Positions 5,986-6,276 of a stretch of DNA of 6,276 nt are shown in pieces (position 1 is the first letter of the stretch; every line of letters begins with the position of its first letter). The DNA comes from Ga0077527 sp049433545. Lineage in GTDB: Bacteria > Pseudomonadota > Gammaproteobacteria > Burkholderiales > SG8-41. The position numbers and the translations under genes are program-made. The DNA lies in contig JBMTEY010000140.1 of assembly GCA_049433545.1 (NCBI GenBank), positions 1 to 6,276 of the forward strand, read 5' to 3'. The notes beneath the pieces were generated by a model. The model did no database searches and was not told the origin of the DNA. It worked only from the letters and a program-made list of their open reading frames with translations.

Positions 5986-6276
5986 GTGATCCCGTTTCTC
6001 GACCTGAAGGCGATCAACGCCCGCGAGCGCGAGGCGCTGATCGCGGCTTTCACCCGCGTACTCGATTCCGGCTGGTATGTGCTTGGCGAAGAGGTGGCGG
6101 CTTTCGAGCATGAGTATGCGCAGTATTGCGGCACGAAGCATGCTGTCGGCACCGGCAACGGCCTCGATGCGCTGACGCTGACCCTGCGCGCCTGGCGCGA
6201 ACTCGGGCGGCTGAAGCCCGGCGACGAGGTCGTTGTGCCCGCCAACACCTACATTGCCACCATCCTTGCGGTCACC
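5986..6276 (+). CDS. DegT/DnrJ/EryC1/StrS sugar aminotransferase, FdtB/QdtB-like, 3'-truncated
   Basis: The first 97 residues of a PLP-dependent aminotransferase are present, and the frame runs open through the last base; full-length relatives have about 370 residues. The N-terminus MIPFLDLKAIN, the segment LDSGWYVLGEEVAAFEHEYA (26-45), the cofactor-region GTGNGLDALTL (55-65) and GDEVVVPANTYIATILAVT (79-97) are typical of the FdtB/QdtB/WecE-like part of this family. It would use glutamate to aminate the 3-keto sugar made by the ketoisomerase, giving the substrate of the acetyltransferase. The catalytic lysine lies beyond the window, so activity cannot be judged. GTG 5986 follows a good ribosome binding site, 13 bases after the previous stop. 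Exact product (Fuc3N or Qui3N) is not resolved. Confidence 0.88.
   Translation, partial: MIPFLDLKAINAREREALIAAFTRVLDSGWYVLGEEVAAFEHEYAQYCGTKHAVGTGNGLDALTLTLRAWRELGRLKPGDEVVVPANTYIATILAVT

Noticed and set aside
5481..6248. 255-codon antisense frame over the acetyltransferase and aminotransferase genes
   Set aside because: The sense frames match well-known families throughout, with good start signals; the antisense frame is a GC-bias artefact.
1..6276. tRNA, rRNA, CRISPR array, insertion sequence or attachment site
   Set aside because: No tandem spaced repeats, transposase-like protein, terminal inverted repeats or structured RNA gene was seen; nearly the whole window is protein-coding.

Overview
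The window comes from a Gram-negative bacterium. It encodes a TonB-dependent outer-membrane receptor and an MsbA-type lipid A flippase, both of which require an outer membrane. The GC-rich coding sequence and the close match of the ABC protein to E. coli MsbA suggest a proteobacterium, perhaps a beta- or gammaproteobacterium. That placement is inference; there is no rRNA or other taxonomic marker here. All seven genes lie on the + strand, and the first and last run off the window edges.

Region 1 (1-1916) is most of a TonB-dependent receptor. Its signal peptide and true start lie upstream of the window. Its third codon positions look visibly less GC-rich than those of the genes that follow, and it is a separate unit from them.

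Region 2 (1917-2014) is a roughly 100-base gap with a locally AT-rich core. It holds a weak terminator-like structure, a candidate extended -10 element and a 6-bp inverted repeat around that element. It is the most likely place for the promoter of the downstream genes.

Region 3 (2015-6276) is a tightly packed operon: msbA-like ABC exporter, family 2 glycosyltransferase (GtrB/ArnC-like), GtrA-like four-helix membrane protein, FdtA/QdtA-type sugar 3,4-ketoisomerase, FdtC/QdtC-type left-handed beta-helix acetyltransferase, and the N-terminal part of an FdtB/QdtB-type PLP aminotransferase. Junctions are a 4-base overlap, a 14-base overlap, a 5-base gap, a 4-base overlap and a 13-base gap, so the genes are probably co-transcribed and partly translationally coupled.

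The three sugar enzymes are enough to turn dTDP-4-keto-6-deoxyglucose into a dTDP-3-acetamido-3,6-dideoxyhexose (Fuc3NAc or Qui3NAc; sequence reading alone does not say which). The glycosyltransferase and GtrA-like protein look like the pair that loads a sugar onto undecaprenyl phosphate and presents it on the periplasmic side. The likely sense of the operon is decoration of LPS, O-antigen or another surface glycan with an acetamido-dideoxy sugar, next to the exporter for the lipid A core. The genes making the dTDP-4-keto precursor (rmlA, rmlB) and a final periplasmic GT-C transferase are not in the window. No tRNA, rRNA, CRISPR array, insertion sequence or phage gene was seen.
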